DNA from: Blastomonas fulva
Lineage (GTDB): Bacteria > Pseudomonadota > Alphaproteobacteria > Sphingomonadales > Sphingomonadaceae
Direction of reading: 5' to 3'
DNA length: 64,000 nt
Assembly (NCBI RefSeq): GCF_003431825.1
Contig: NZ_CP020083.1
Location: forward strand, 3,448,501 to 3,512,500
Position numbers and translations under genes: made by a program. This document shows positions 1 to 8,535 of the stretch, one piece after another (positions within the stretch are counted from its first letter, which is position 1; every line of letters begins with the position of its first letter). The notes under the pieces are model-generated. The model saw only the letters and a list, made by a program, of their open reading frames with translations, ran no database searches and had not been told where the DNA came from.

Positions 1-1703
1 ACAGCTACCCACACTCGTGGCGCTCCAAGGCGCGGGTGATCTATCGCTGCACGCCGCAATGGTTCATCCCGATGGATCAACCCATAGAGCCCCTCCCCTT
101 CAGGGGAGGGGTTGGGGTGGGGAATGAAAATTCCATCGCTAATGACTCCCCCACCCCCAACCCCTCCCCTGAAGGGGAGGGGCTTAAGACACTCCGTGAA
201 ACCGCGATGCAGGCGATCACCGACACCCGCTGGGTCCCCGCCAAGGGCGAGAACCGTATCCGCTCGATGGTCGAGGGTCGCCCCGACTGGGTGATCAGCC
301 GCCAGCGCGCCTGGGGTGTGCCGATCACGCTGTTCGTCAATCGCAAGACCGGCCAGTATCTGAAAGACCCTGCGGTTAATGCGCGCATTGTCGCGGCGAT
401 GCGCGAGGCCGGTGTCGATGCGTGGAACGACGCGGCGGCCCCTGCCCTGCTCGGTCCCGATTACGACATCGCCGATTACGAGCGCGTCACCGACATTCTC
501 GACGTCTGGTTCGACAGCGGCTGCACGCATGCCTTCGTGCTCGAAAGCGGCAAATGGCCCGATCTGACCCGGCCCGAAGGCCATGTCGGCCCCTGGGCGG
601 ACCTGTATCTCGAAGGATCGGACCAGCATCGCGGCTGGTTCCAGTCCTCGCTGATGGAAAGCTGCGGCACGCGCGGCCATGCGCCGTACAAGGCGGTGCT
701 GACGCACGGCTTCACCATGGACGCCAAGGGCATGAAGATGTCCAAGTCGCTGGGTAACACCATCGATCCGCTGACGCTGATCAAGGATTCGGGCGCGGAC
801 ATCCTGCGGCTGTGGGCGCTGTCGGTCGATTTCACCGAGGACCACCGCATCGGCAAGGAAATCCTCGCGGGGGTCTCGGACCAGTACCGCAAACTGCGCA
901 ACACCTTCCGCTACCTGCTTGGCGCGCTTGCCGGGTTTGACGATAAGGCCGAGGGCGTGGCGGTCGAGGCCATGCCCGAGCTCGAACGCTATGTGCTGCA
1001 TCTGCTTGCCGAGCTTGATGCGAAGCTGCGCCAGGCTGTCGAGGACTTCGACTACAACACCTATGTCCGGACGCTGGCAGATTTCGCCAACAACGATCTG
1101 TCGGCGTTCTTCTTCGATATCCGCAAGGACTGCCTGTATTGCGACATCGGCCCCGCGCACCCGCACGGCACCGACAAGCGCCGCGCGTATCGGACGGTGC
1201 TCAACGTGCTGTTCGAGGCTTTGGTCCGCTATGCCGCGCCGGTGCTGGTGTTCACCGCCGAAGAGGTGTGGACGACGCGCTATCCCGATGCGGGCAGCGT
1301 GCATCTGCTGGAATGGCCTGTGCTGCCAACCCTCCCAGAGGACGGCGAACTCGTCATGCGTTGGGATCGCTTGCGCGATCTGCGTTTGAGCGTTTCCGCA
1401 GCGATCGAGCCATTCCGCAGGGACAAGATCATTCGATCAAGCCTCGAGGCCGAAGTGGCGATCAAGCTGAAGGACCCGTTTGCTGCTGCTTCAGCGTCTT
1501 CATTGGGCAAGGAAGAGTTCGAAGAACTGCTGATCGTCTCTTCTGCGCAGGTGACTGGCTTTGCAGATGACTCCGTCGCCGAAACCAAGGTTATCGAAGT
1601 CACCCGCACCACCAACCACAAATGCGGCCGCTGCTGGCGTCATCTTCCCGAGCTGACCGAGGACGGCAATCTGTGCGACCGTTGCACGGAGATGCTGGCG
1701 TGA
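1..1703 (+). CDS. ileS: Isoleucyl-tRNA synthetase, 3' part (5' end outside window)
   Basis: Class I aminoacyl-tRNA synthetase that charges tRNA-Ile in the cytoplasm. The reading frame is open from base 3, so the gene starts upstream of the window. Visible landmarks are the TPQWF segment, the RPDWVISRQRAWGVP block, DVWFDSG, YLEGSDQHRGWF, the KMSKS loop (bases about 736-750) and a C-terminal zinc finger with two CxxC pairs (CGRC and CDRC). Oddity: right after the WFIPMD segment the frame reads through a 93-bp palindromic repeat (90-182), adding 31 residues rich in Pro and Gly before the sequence returns to the normal LRETAMQAI family pattern. The insertion keeps the frame and lies in a linker, so the enzyme is presumably functional. 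Downstream is lspA, a common neighbour of ileS. Confidence 0.97.
   Translation, partial: SYPHSWRSKARVIYRCTPQWFIPMDQPIEPLPFRGGVGVGNENSIANDSPTPNPSPEGEGLKTLRETAMQAITDTRWVPAKGENRIRSMVEGRPDWVISRQRAWGVPITLFVNRKTGQYLKDPAVNARIVAAMREAGVDAWNDAAAPALLGPDYDIADYERVTDILDVWFDSGCTHAFVLESGKWPDLTRPEGHVGPWADLYLEGSDQHRGWFQSSLMESCGTRGHAPYKAVLTHGFTMDAKGMKMSKSLGNTIDPLTLIKDSGADILRLWALSVDFTEDHRIGKEILAGVSDQYRKLRNTFRYLLGALAGFDDKAEGVAVEAMPELERYVLHLLAELDAKLRQAVEDFDYNTYVRTLADFANNDLSAFFFDIRKDCLYCDIGPAHPHGTDKRRAYRTVLNVLFEALVRYAAPVLVFTAEEVWTTRYPDAGSVHLLEWPVLPTLPEDGELVMRWDRLRDLRLSVSAAIEPFRRDKIIRSSLEAEVAIKLKDPFAAASASSLGKEEFEELLIVSSAQVTGFADDSVAETKVIEVTRTTNHKCGRCWRHLPELTEDGNLCDRCTEMLA
90..182. repeat. Palindromic repeat element inserted in frame inside ileS
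   Basis: The left arm (90-122) is nearly identical to the reverse complement of the right arm (149-182); the only difference is one extra base. Each arm also contains its own small hairpin (CCCCTCCCCT-loop-AGGGGAGGGG type). Total length is 93 bp, exactly 31 codons, with no stop in the ileS frame. It resembles the GC-rich intergenic repeats common in sphingomonads and, by analogy, the Rickettsia palindromic elements found inside genes. Confidence 0.88.
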
Positions 1704-1729
1704 GCTGGAATATGCCGACCTCCCCTCCC

Positions 1730-1820
1730 CGTCACCCTGAACTTGTTTCAGGGCCCATTTCTCCCCACGCGGCTTCGGTTGCAGTTGCAAAATGGGTGCT
1801 GAAACAAGTTCAGCATGACG
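1730..1820. repeat. Intergenic palindromic repeat, 31-bp arms
   Basis: Lies between ileS and lspA. The left arm 1730-1760 and right arm 1790-1820 are inverted copies with four mismatches over 31 bp, separated by a 29-bp loop. The arms carry the CTGAACTTGTTTCAG core that recurs in many sphingomonad genomes. It would form a long stem in RNA between the two genes. Confidence 0.85.
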
Positions 1821-1845
1821 ACCACGGAAACAGGGAGCGCTTCGC

Positions 1846-2418
1846 ATGAGCCTCACCCGCTATCGCACCGAAGGCGTCGCGCTCGCCATCACGATCCTCG
1901 TCATCGACCAGATCGCCAAGTTCATCGTTGCAGGGCCGCTCGCGCTCAAGAGCCGGTTGCAGATCGAGATCACCTCGTTCTTCAACCTGACCTGGGCGGA
2001 GAACCGCGGCGTCTCGATGGGCTTCCTCACCGCCGAGACCGATACCGCGCGCTGGCTGCTGGTCGCGCTCACCGGACTGATCGCCACGGTGGTGCTGCTG
2101 TGGATGTGGAAGGAACGCGCGCGCGGCGACATTCTGGCGCTGGGCATGATCCTGGGCGGGGCGCTGGGCAACATCATCGATCGCGCACGCCTGGGCTATG
2201 TCGTCGATTATGCCGACCTGCATTTCGGCGCTTTCCGGCCCTTCATGATCTTCAACATCGCCGATGCCGCGATCACCATCGGGGTGCTGTTATTGCTTGC
2301 CCGCGTTCTGATAATCGGCGACAAGTCGGCCAAATCTGAGGCCCCTACATCAGGGGTTCAGGCTGGCGGGATTAGCGATGGCGCCCCAGCCGCCAAAACG
2401 GAGAATGAGCATGTTTAA
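1846..2418 (+). CDS. lspA: Lipoprotein signal peptidase (signal peptidase II)
   Basis: Inner-membrane aspartyl protease that removes the signal peptide from diacylglyceryl-modified prolipoproteins. The 190 residues show four hydrophobic segments and the family motifs: NLTWAENRGVSMG (about 47-59), GGALGNIIDR with catalytic Asp112, and FNIAD with catalytic Asp140. Length is slightly above the usual 160-170 because of a polar C-terminal tail. Its 3' end overlaps the start of a lipoprotein gene, so the processing enzyme and a likely substrate are translated from adjacent frames. A palindromic repeat separates it from ileS. Confidence 0.96.
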   Translation: MSLTRYRTEGVALAITILVIDQIAKFIVAGPLALKSRLQIEITSFFNLTWAENRGVSMGFLTAETDTARWLLVALTGLIATVVLLWMWKERARGDILALGMILGGALGNIIDRARLGYVVDYADLHFGAFRPFMIFNIADAAITIGVLLLLARVLIIGDKSAKSEAPTSGVQAGGISDGAPAAKTENEHV

Positions 2419-2836
2419 TCCTAGCCGCAAACTGGTCCTGATTGCCGGGATTTCGGCCGCGGCAACGACGCTGTCGGCCTGCGGTTCGGGCGGAGGCATT
2501 TTCAACCGTGACCGTCCGGACGAGTTCGCCGTGTCGCGTCAGGCACCTCTGGTCATTCCGCCAGACTTCTCGCTGACCCCGCCAACTCCCGGTGCGGTGC
2601 GTCCGCAGTCGGTCTCGGCCAGCCAGCAGGCGCTCGATGCGCTGTTCGGTGGCCCGCAGGCGCGCACCGGAGTCGAGGGCGCAGCGCTTGATCGCGCCGG
2701 TTCGCCGGATACCGCCATCCGCTCGCAGGTGGGCGATCCCAAGACGCAGACCACCGACAAGGGCACCACCACCCGCGACATCGTCGCCGCGCCCGAAGGC
2801 GATGGTCAGGACGCCAAGGCTTCGATCCCGCAATAA
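2411..2836 (+). CDS. DUF3035-type lipoprotein, possibly BamF
   Basis: A 141-residue exported lipoprotein: a short basic N-terminus, a hydrophobic stretch and a lipobox LSAC with Cys24 as the lipidated residue. The rest is Pro/Ala/Gln rich and polar, with the PDEFAVSRQAPLVIPPDF segment that marks the DUF3035 family. Members of this family next to lspA have been annotated as the alphaproteobacterial BAM subunit BamF; I take that as a family inference, not proof. ATG at 2411 is chosen because a GGAG lies 7 nt upstream; an in-frame ATG at 2405 has no room for a ribosome binding site. It overlaps the lspA stop codon and ends before a strong terminator. Confidence 0.8.
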   Translation: MFNPSRKLVLIAGISAAATTLSACGSGGGIFNRDRPDEFAVSRQAPLVIPPDFSLTPPTPGAVRPQSVSASQQALDALFGGPQARTGVEGAALDRAGSPDTAIRSQVGDPKTQTTDKGTTTRDIVAAPEGDGQDAKASIPQ

Positions 2837-2857
2837 GCGGACGATCACGACAGACAC

Positions 2858-2896
2858 AAAAAAGCCCGGCGATCCAAGGATCTGCCGGGCTTTTTT
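2858..2896. terminator. Bidirectional Rho-independent terminator
   Basis: Perfect inverted repeat AAAAAAGCCCGGC (2858-2870) and GCCGGGCTTTTTT (2884-2896) around a 13-nt loop. It has U-tracts in both directions and serves both the lspA-lipoprotein operon (plus) and dxs (minus). Confidence 0.93.
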
Positions 2897-2917
2897 GTGT
2901 TCGCTTGCGAAGGGGGA

Positions 2918-4852
2918 TCAGGCGCGCGCGCCATCCCCCACGATCGCCACGCCCGCGCTGTTGTGGCGCAGCGCCTTGAGCACGCAATCGACGATGCCAT
3001 CGGCATCCAACCCGGCATCGGCATACTGCTTCTCGGGCTTGTCGTGATCCTGGAAGGTATCGGGGAGCCGCAGCGTGCGCAGCTTAAGGCCGGAATCGAT
3101 CAGCCCGGCGTCCGATGCCATGGTCAGCACATGCGCGCCCAGACCGCCGATCGCGCCCTCTTCCACCGTCACGCACACTTCGTGCGTCGCCAGCAGCTTG
3201 CGGATCAGTTCCTCGTCGAGCGGCTTGGCAAAGCGCAGATCGGCGACCGTGGTCGACAGACCCTTGGCGTCGAGCAGGTCGGCAGCCTTCTGCGCCTCTG
3301 CCAGGCGGGTGCCCAGCGAGAGGATCGCGACCTTCTTGCCCTCGCGCACGATACGGCCCTTGCCGATCTCGAGCCGCTCGGGCACCTGCGGCAGCGCGAC
3401 GCCGGTGCCGTTGCCGCGCGGATAGCGAAACGCGATCGGACCGCTGTCGTGGCATGCGGCGGTATAGGTCATGTGGACGAGTTCGGCCTCGTCGGCCGCC
3501 GCCATCACCACCATGTTGGGCAATGTCGCGAGATAGGTGACATCGAACGAGCCGGCATGGGTCGAACCATCGGCGCCGACCAGCCCGGCGCGGTCGATCG
3601 CGAAGCGGACCGGCAGGTTCTGGATCGCGACATCGTGCACGACCTGGTCATAGGCGCGCTGCAGGAAGGTCGAATAGATCGCGCAAAACGGGCGCATGCC
3701 CTGCGCAGCGAGCCCCGCTGCAAAGGTTACCGCGTGCTGCTCGGCAATGCCGACATCAAAGCTGCGATCGGGGTGCGCCTTGGCGAACTTGTCCACCCCG
3801 GTGCCCGAGGGCATGGCAGCGGTGATCGCGCAGATGGTCGGGTCGGTATCGGCGAGCTTCGCCAGAGTTTCGCCGAACACGTTCTGATACGCCGGCGGCC
3901 CTGCGGCTGCCTTGTCCTGCTTGCCGGTGACGACATCGAACTTGGCGACGCCATGATATTTGTCGGCGGCCGCTTCGGCCGGGCCATAGCCCTTGCCCTT
4001 CTGCGTGACGACATGGATCAGGCACGGCCCTTCGGCGGCATCGCGGACATTCTCGAGCACCGCGACCAGCTGGTCCATGTTGTGACCGTCGATCGGGCCG
4101 ACATAATAGAAGCCCAGCTCCTCGAACAAAGTGCCGCCCATCGCCATGCCGCGAGCATATTCGTCGGTCTTGCGTGCGGCCTGGTGCAGGCTCTTGGGCA
4201 ACTTGCGCGCCAGACGCTTCAATGCCTCGCGCACGCCGAGGAATTCGCGGCTCGAAACGATTCGCGCAAGATAGCCCGACAGCCCGCCGACCGGCGGCGC
4301 GATCGACATGTCGTTGTCGTTGAGGATCACGACCAGCCGGTTGCCCGCGCGCTCGGCGTTGTTCATCGCCTCATAGGCCATGCCCGCGCTCATCGCGCCA
4401 TCGCCGATCACCGCGATCGCCTTGCCCGGCGCGCCGGTCATCTGGTTGGCGGTGGCAAAGCCAAGCGCCGCCGAGATCGAGGTCGAGCTGTGCGCCGCGC
4501 CGAACGGATCATATTCGCTTTCGGAACGCTTGGTGAAGCCCGAAAGCCCGCCACCGGTGCGCAGCGTGCGGATGCGGTCGCGACGTCCGGTGAGGATCTT
4601 GTGCGGATAGCACTGATGGCCGACATCCCAGATCAGCCGATCGGTGGGGGTATCGAAGACATAATGGATCGCAGTGGTCAGCTCGACCACGCCCAGGCCC
4701 GCGCCCAGATGTCCGCCGGTCACCGATACCGCAGAGATCACTTCCTGCCGCAGCTCGTCGGCCAGCTGGCGCAGCTGCGTAGGCTTGAGCTTGCGCAGGT
4801 CGGCCGGTGTTTCGACGGTATCAAGCAGCGGTGTGGCGGGCAGATTGGTCAT
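2918..4852 (-). CDS. dxs: 1-deoxy-D-xylulose-5-phosphate synthase
   Basis: Thiamine-diphosphate enzyme joining pyruvate and glyceraldehyde-3-phosphate, first step of the MEP isoprenoid pathway. The 644 residues show the [14 protein letters not shown] block, the ThDP motif [13 protein letters not shown]...N, and [18 protein letters not shown] with the catalytic Glu. The start is the ATG at 4852, preceded by AAGGGAA; a TTG 15 nt further upstream fits less well. The downstream pathway enzyme dxr is also in this window (33606-34811). The preceding gene in the same direction is the Zur-like regulator, 114 bp away. Confidence 0.97.
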   Translation of the reverse strand: MTNLPATPLLDTVETPADLRKLKPTQLRQLADELRQEVISAVSVTGGHLGAGLGVVELTTAIHYVFDTPTDRLIWDVGHQCYPHKILTGRRDRIRTLRTGGGLSGFTKRSESEYDPFGAAHSSTSISAALGFATANQMTGAPGKAIAVIGDGAMSAGMAYEAMNNAERAGNRLVVILNDNDMSIAPPVGGLSGYLARIVSSREFLGVREALKRLARKLPKSLHQAARKTDEYARGMAMGGTLFEELGFYYVGPIDGHNMDQLVAVLENVRDAAEGPCLIHVVTQKGKGYGPAEAAADKYHGVAKFDVVTGKQDKAAAGPPAYQNVFGETLAKLADTDPTICAITAAMPSGTGVDKFAKAHPDRSFDVGIAEQHAVTFAAGLAAQGMRPFCAIYSTFLQRAYDQVVHDVAIQNLPVRFAIDRAGLVGADGSTHAGSFDVTYLATLPNMVVMAAADEAELVHMTYTAACHDSGPIAFRYPRGNGTGVALPQVPERLEIGKGRIVREGKKVAILSLGTRLAEAQKAADLLDAKGLSTTVADLRFAKPLDEELIRKLLATHEVCVTVEEGAIGGLGAHVLTMASDAGLIDSGLKLRTLRLPDTFQDHDKPEKQYADAGLDADGIVDCVLKALRHNSAGVAIVGDGARA

Positions 4853-4966
4853 TGAGTTCCCTTTCAACCGCGAATCCTAGCCCCATTTGCGGGCTCTGTC
4901 GATTGATCGACATGGACAGGCGGCCTGAGTGTAAAGTTTTTTGGACAGTTCCGCAAATGCGGAGTT

Positions 4967-5440
4967 TCAGTCGCAGTCCGCGCAGCGGCCACGCACCTCG
5001 ATAACCGGGCGAATATCGACATAGCCTGCGGCTTCCGCGGTCTTGCGGACACTCCGCGACAGGCCGTCATCGTCGATATGCGTCGCCGATCCGCACGAAT
5101 CGCACACCAGAAAGATGCAGTCATGCAGGCACCCGGGGTGGGAATTTGCGATATATGCGTTGATGCTCTCTACCCGCCGCGCCAGGTTGGTGCGCACGAA
5201 CAGGTCGAGAATGCGATAGACGCTGTTGGGCGCGACGCGCTTGCCGCGCGCCTTGCTGACAGCATCGGCGATATCATAGGCTGAGGCAGGCTTTTCGATA
5301 TCGGCCAGGGCCGTGAAAATCGACTCGCGCATGTCGGTCCACTGCTCGCCCGCTGCTTCCAGCGATACGCGCGCAGCATGGGCAAGGTCTGCCCCCTCAT
5401 GCTCCTTGTGCCTGTGGCCGTGGTCTTTGACGATGGACAT
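4967..5440 (-). CDS. Fur-family regulator, Zur-like
   Basis: A 157-residue metal-sensing transcription repressor. An N-terminal winged helix (about 35-95) is followed by a dimerization domain with HDCIFLVCDSCG (Cys113, Cys116) and a C-terminal CADC pair (Cys153, Cys156), the structural zinc sites of the family. The C-terminal half resembles E. coli Zur (IFLICDRCG and VIEAHGLCAAC segments) more than Fur, so zinc is the likely ligand. The N-terminus is His-rich (HGHRHKEH), a possible extra metal-binding tail. No ZnuABC genes are nearby, so the assignment rests on sequence alone. Confidence 0.85.
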   Translation of the reverse strand: MSIVKDHGHRHKEHEGADLAHAARVSLEAAGEQWTDMRESIFTALADIEKPASAYDIADAVSKARGKRVAPNSVYRILDLFVRTNLARRVESINAYIANSHPGCLHDCIFLVCDSCGSATHIDDDGLSRSVRKTAEAAGYVDIRPVIEVRGRCADCD

Positions 5441-5497
5441 CCGCCATATCTACGCGCGGCACCTGCCGGTTGCAATGGCAACGATGTCGCGCTGCGG

Positions 5498-6199
5498 TCA
5501 GCCGCGTACCGGTTTTGCCGAATAGAGTGCAGGAAAGACACGCTTGAGATTGGCGACCTTCACCGCATCCCAGCGCAGGATGTAGGGGTGGTCAGGGTTC
5601 TTGAACATGAAGTCCTGATGATAGGTTTCAGCGGGATAGAACGCCTTGTAGGGCTCAACCGCTGTGACGATGCGCTTCTTCCAAGCACCCAATTTCTCCA
5701 GCTCGGCGATATAGGCACGCGCGACCTGCGCCTGGCCCTTGTCCACCGGCACCAAAGCGGTGCGATAGTGGCGGCCGGTATCCGGCCCCTGCCGGTTGAG
5801 CAGCGTGGGATCGGCAATCACCGAGAAATAGACTTGAAGCAGCTGGCCATAGCTGACCTGCGCAGGATCATAAACCACCCGCACGGATTCCGCGTGCCGG
5901 GTTGCGCCGCTGGACACCTCGTCATAGCTGGCGTTGGCCTTGCCATCGCCATGATACCCCGAGACCGCGCTCTTGACGCCCTTCACATGGCTGAACACGC
6001 CCTCCACGCCCCAGAAGCAGCCGCCGGCAAAGATCGCGACGCGCTGCTTGCCCGGTTCCACCGCCTTCAGCTTGGGCGCCGGAATGATCTTGGCCTCTTC
6101 GGCGGCGAACGCTGCGGCGCCACCATCGACGGCAATCGCGGCAACGCCGATCAGGCCGATCGCGGCAAGGGCGGAAAGAGTGCGGGTGCGAAGGGTCAT
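5498..6199 (-). CDS. msrA: Peptide-methionine (S)-S-oxide reductase, exported
   Basis: Reduces methionine-S-sulfoxide in damaged proteins. The 233 residues begin with a signal peptide (hydrophobic 9-23, AFA cleavage region near 32), placing the enzyme in the periplasm. The catalytic motif is GGCFWGVE with Cys61, followed by the conserved GYHGDGKANASYDEVSSGATRHAE block. No other cysteine is visible in the mature protein, so it would be a one-cysteine MsrA lacking an internal resolving residue. The start codon overlaps the stop of the small membrane protein upstream (TGATG), indicating translational coupling. Confidence 0.94.
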   Translation of the reverse strand: MTLRTRTLSALAAIGLIGVAAIAVDGGAAAFAAEEAKIIPAPKLKAVEPGKQRVAIFAGGCFWGVEGVFSHVKGVKSAVSGYHGDGKANASYDEVSSGATRHAESVRVVYDPAQVSYGQLLQVYFSVIADPTLLNRQGPDTGRHYRTALVPVDKGQAQVARAYIAELEKLGAWKKRIVTAVEPYKAFYPAETYHQDFMFKNPDHPYILRWDAVKVANLKRVFPALYSAKPVRG

Positions 6200-6357
6200 C
6201 AGCTGTCGGAATTCTCCAGAGCCGCTTTCTGCACGACGGGCGCAGCAGGGGGGCTGGCGTCGGCATCGCGGGGTTGCAGGGCAAACAGGGCGACCGCGCC
6301 CAGCGCGAATCCACCCATGAAATTGCGGAACAGGTCCGATGTCAGAATGTTGCTCAT
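6199..6357 (-). CDS. Small single-span membrane protein upstream of msrA
   Basis: A 52-residue protein with one hydrophobic segment (FMGGFALGAVALFAL, about 13-27) followed by a Pro/Ala-rich tail. The ATG at 6357 is preferred over an in-frame GTG at 6399. Its TGA overlaps the msrA ATG by one base, so the two are co-translated. I do not recognise the family. The location suggests a membrane-associated partner of, or just an operon companion to, the periplasmic MsrA. Confidence 0.65.
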   Translation of the reverse strand: MSNILTSDLFRNFMGGFALGAVALFALQPRDADASPPAAPVVQKAALENSDS

Positions 6358-6578
6358 CTCGATCTCATCTTCTTGTATCCGCACGACGATGTTCGTCACC
6401 AGGACGTGCGGGGTTACAATCTTGGCAGCGACATAAGCCGCGCCGGGTGCGAATCAAGCAATGTGCCGGGATGGCTTTGCTTGGCCCTCCCCAAGCTCGC
6501 CTGTTTCGCCTGTATCCGCTGTGAACCACGGCACAGGGGAGTGTTCAGGTCATTCTGCAGGCAGCACGCCCCGTTCGA

Positions 6579-8405
6579 TCAACCGATCAGCCGCGCCCGC
6601 ATCAGCCCGCGCAGCGAGTTGCCCAGCCAGAAGCCCTGGCCAAGATCCGCCCCGGTCAGCACGGCCTCTATCGCCCTGCCCTGATCCAGCAGTTCGTGCC
6701 GCAAGACGCCGGGAAGCAGGCCGTTGGTGAGCGGCGGGGTGAGCAGCATGCCATCGCGTTCGACGAACAGGCTGGTGAAGCTGCCTTCGGTGAGCGCGCC
6801 ATCGGCATCCATGAACAGCACTTCGTCCGCGCCGGCCTGCGCCTTCGCATCGATGCGGGGTTGGTCGTAACAGGCGCGGTCGGTGGTCTTGTGCGCCAGC
6901 CGGATATCCCCTGCCGCCAGCGTCATCGGACGGATGACCACGCCCAGCGGCTCGGCCATCGGCGTGGGCGCGGGCCGCATCTCGATCGCGGTATCGCCGC
7001 CGGCCGCCAGCAGCAGACGGATGCGCGTGGGCGCGTCGAGATAGAAGCACGCATGGTTGAGCGCATTGCGCACCGCATGCCGATCGAATGAAAATCCGAG
7101 CGCCGCAGCGCTCGCCTTCATCCGCTCCAGATGCAACTCCAGACGGATAATTCCCTGCGCCGGATCGAAACCCATCGTCTCGATGAGATCAAAATTCTTC
7201 GTCGCCGCCTTCAAGAACGCCCCCTTGACCAGACACTCGCGCCATTCGTCCTGGCTCTCGGAATCCGCGACCACGCCCGATCCCAGACCCAGCGAGACCT
7301 TTTGCGCATCGCCTGCCAGATGCAAGGTGCGAATTGCGACATTGAACGCGGCGTCGCCCGGCGCATCGCCCGCATACGGGTCGATCCGGCCGATCGAACC
7401 GCAATAGATGCCGCGCGGGCCGGCCTCGATCTGGTGCAGCATTTCCATCGCGCGGATCTTGGGCGCCCCGGTGATCGACCCGCAAGGGTAGATGGCGCGC
7501 AGGATGTCGAGCGCATCGAGCCCCGGCGCCAGCCTCGCGCGGACGGTCGAAGTCATCTGGTGGACGGTGGGATAGCTTTCGATGCGGAACAGATCGGTCA
7601 CCGCGACGCTGCCGGGATCGGCAATGCGCGACAGATCGTTACGCAGCAGATCGACAATCATCAGGTTTTCGGCGCGGTCCTTTTCGGATGCCTCCAGCGC
7701 GCGCGCGGCCTCGGCATCGCGCGCGGGATCGTGCTGGCGCGGTGCGGTGCCCTTCATCGGGCGCGCGGTGACCTGGCCTTCGCGCAGCGAGAAGAACAGT
7801 TCGGGAGAAAGGCTGAGCAACCAGTCCGCGCCATCGAACACCACCCCGCCATAGCCCGCCGCCGAGCCCGCGCGCAGCGCGCGATACAGCGCCAGCGGAT
7901 GCCCCGACATCGCGGCCTCGTTCTGAAAGGTGAGATTGGCCTGGTAGATGTCTCCACTGGCGATGCCTTCGTGAACCCGGGCAAAGCGCGCGGCATAATC
8001 GGCCGCCGCCATCGCGGCGCGGGCTGGCGCGAGATAGGCCTCGCCTGCCCCACCCTGCTGTGCCAGCCAGGCCGGCACCTGATCGGGCGGCATGACGTCA
8101 TGACGCTCGAACAACCCGAACCACGCCAGGGTCATCGACGGCAGCGTGTCCAGCAGCGGGCGCAGCCGCGGCTCGAGCGCAAGCCCTGCCTCATAGGCAA
8201 GATAGCCCGCCGCATGCAGCCCCTCGCGCCCTGCGGCCTTGAGTTCCTCGAGCAACCGGTCGAGCTCGCCTGCGGTCCGCGCGCGCAGGCAGCCGACGGG
8301 ATTGCTGTAAAGCCGGGCGGCGCTGGCGTGTCCGGTGCGGGCGTCGTCGAGCAGGACGAACGGGGCGGCAGAGGGAGCAGGAGAACGGGCGGCGGGGCGG
8401 TTCAT
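6579..8405 (-). CDS. pabB: Fused aminodeoxychorismate synthase component I / aminodeoxychorismate lyase
   Basis: A 608-residue fusion making 4-aminobenzoate for folate. The N-terminal two thirds is a chorismate-binding PabB domain (segments IASGDIYQANLTF, GTAPRQHDPARDAEAARAL, DLLRNDLSRI and CGSITGAPKIRAMEM). The C-terminal third is a class IV aminotransferase-fold PabC domain with the PLP lysine in LAHKTT (about residue 506) and the MDADGALTEGSFTSLFV motif. The glutaminase subunit PabA is not in the window. Fused PabB-PabC is common in alphaproteobacteria. It is transcribed divergently from the S9 peptidase across a 130-bp gap. Confidence 0.95.
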   Translation of the reverse strand: MNRPAARSPAPSAAPFVLLDDARTGHASAARLYSNPVGCLRARTAGELDRLLEELKAAGREGLHAAGYLAYEAGLALEPRLRPLLDTLPSMTLAWFGLFERHDVMPPDQVPAWLAQQGGAGEAYLAPARAAMAAADYAARFARVHEGIASGDIYQANLTFQNEAAMSGHPLALYRALRAGSAAGYGGVVFDGADWLLSLSPELFFSLREGQVTARPMKGTAPRQHDPARDAEAARALEASEKDRAENLMIVDLLRNDLSRIADPGSVAVTDLFRIESYPTVHQMTSTVRARLAPGLDALDILRAIYPCGSITGAPKIRAMEMLHQIEAGPRGIYCGSIGRIDPYAGDAPGDAAFNVAIRTLHLAGDAQKVSLGLGSGVVADSESQDEWRECLVKGAFLKAATKNFDLIETMGFDPAQGIIRLELHLERMKASAAALGFSFDRHAVRNALNHACFYLDAPTRIRLLLAAGGDTAIEMRPAPTPMAEPLGVVIRPMTLAAGDIRLAHKTTDRACYDQPRIDAKAQAGADEVLFMDADGALTEGSFTSLFVERDGMLLTPPLTNGLLPGVLRHELLDQGRAIEAVLTGADLGQGFWLGNSLRGLMRARLIG

Positions 8406-8535
8406 CCGGGCGCTTCTAAGGCGTGCTGGCGGGGCTGCCTAGGGCTAACGCGCAGCAGGCTGCGTCACCGCACCGATTGCCAAGCGCGCTGCTGCCGAAT
8501 AGAGCAGCGCTCAACCAGAACAGGAGGGATCGCAG

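Noticed and set aside
2897..4855. Long open frame (652 residues) on the plus strand opposite dxs
   Set aside because: It is the mirror of dxs in a GC-rich genome and has Arg/Gly/His-rich composition with no recognisable motif.
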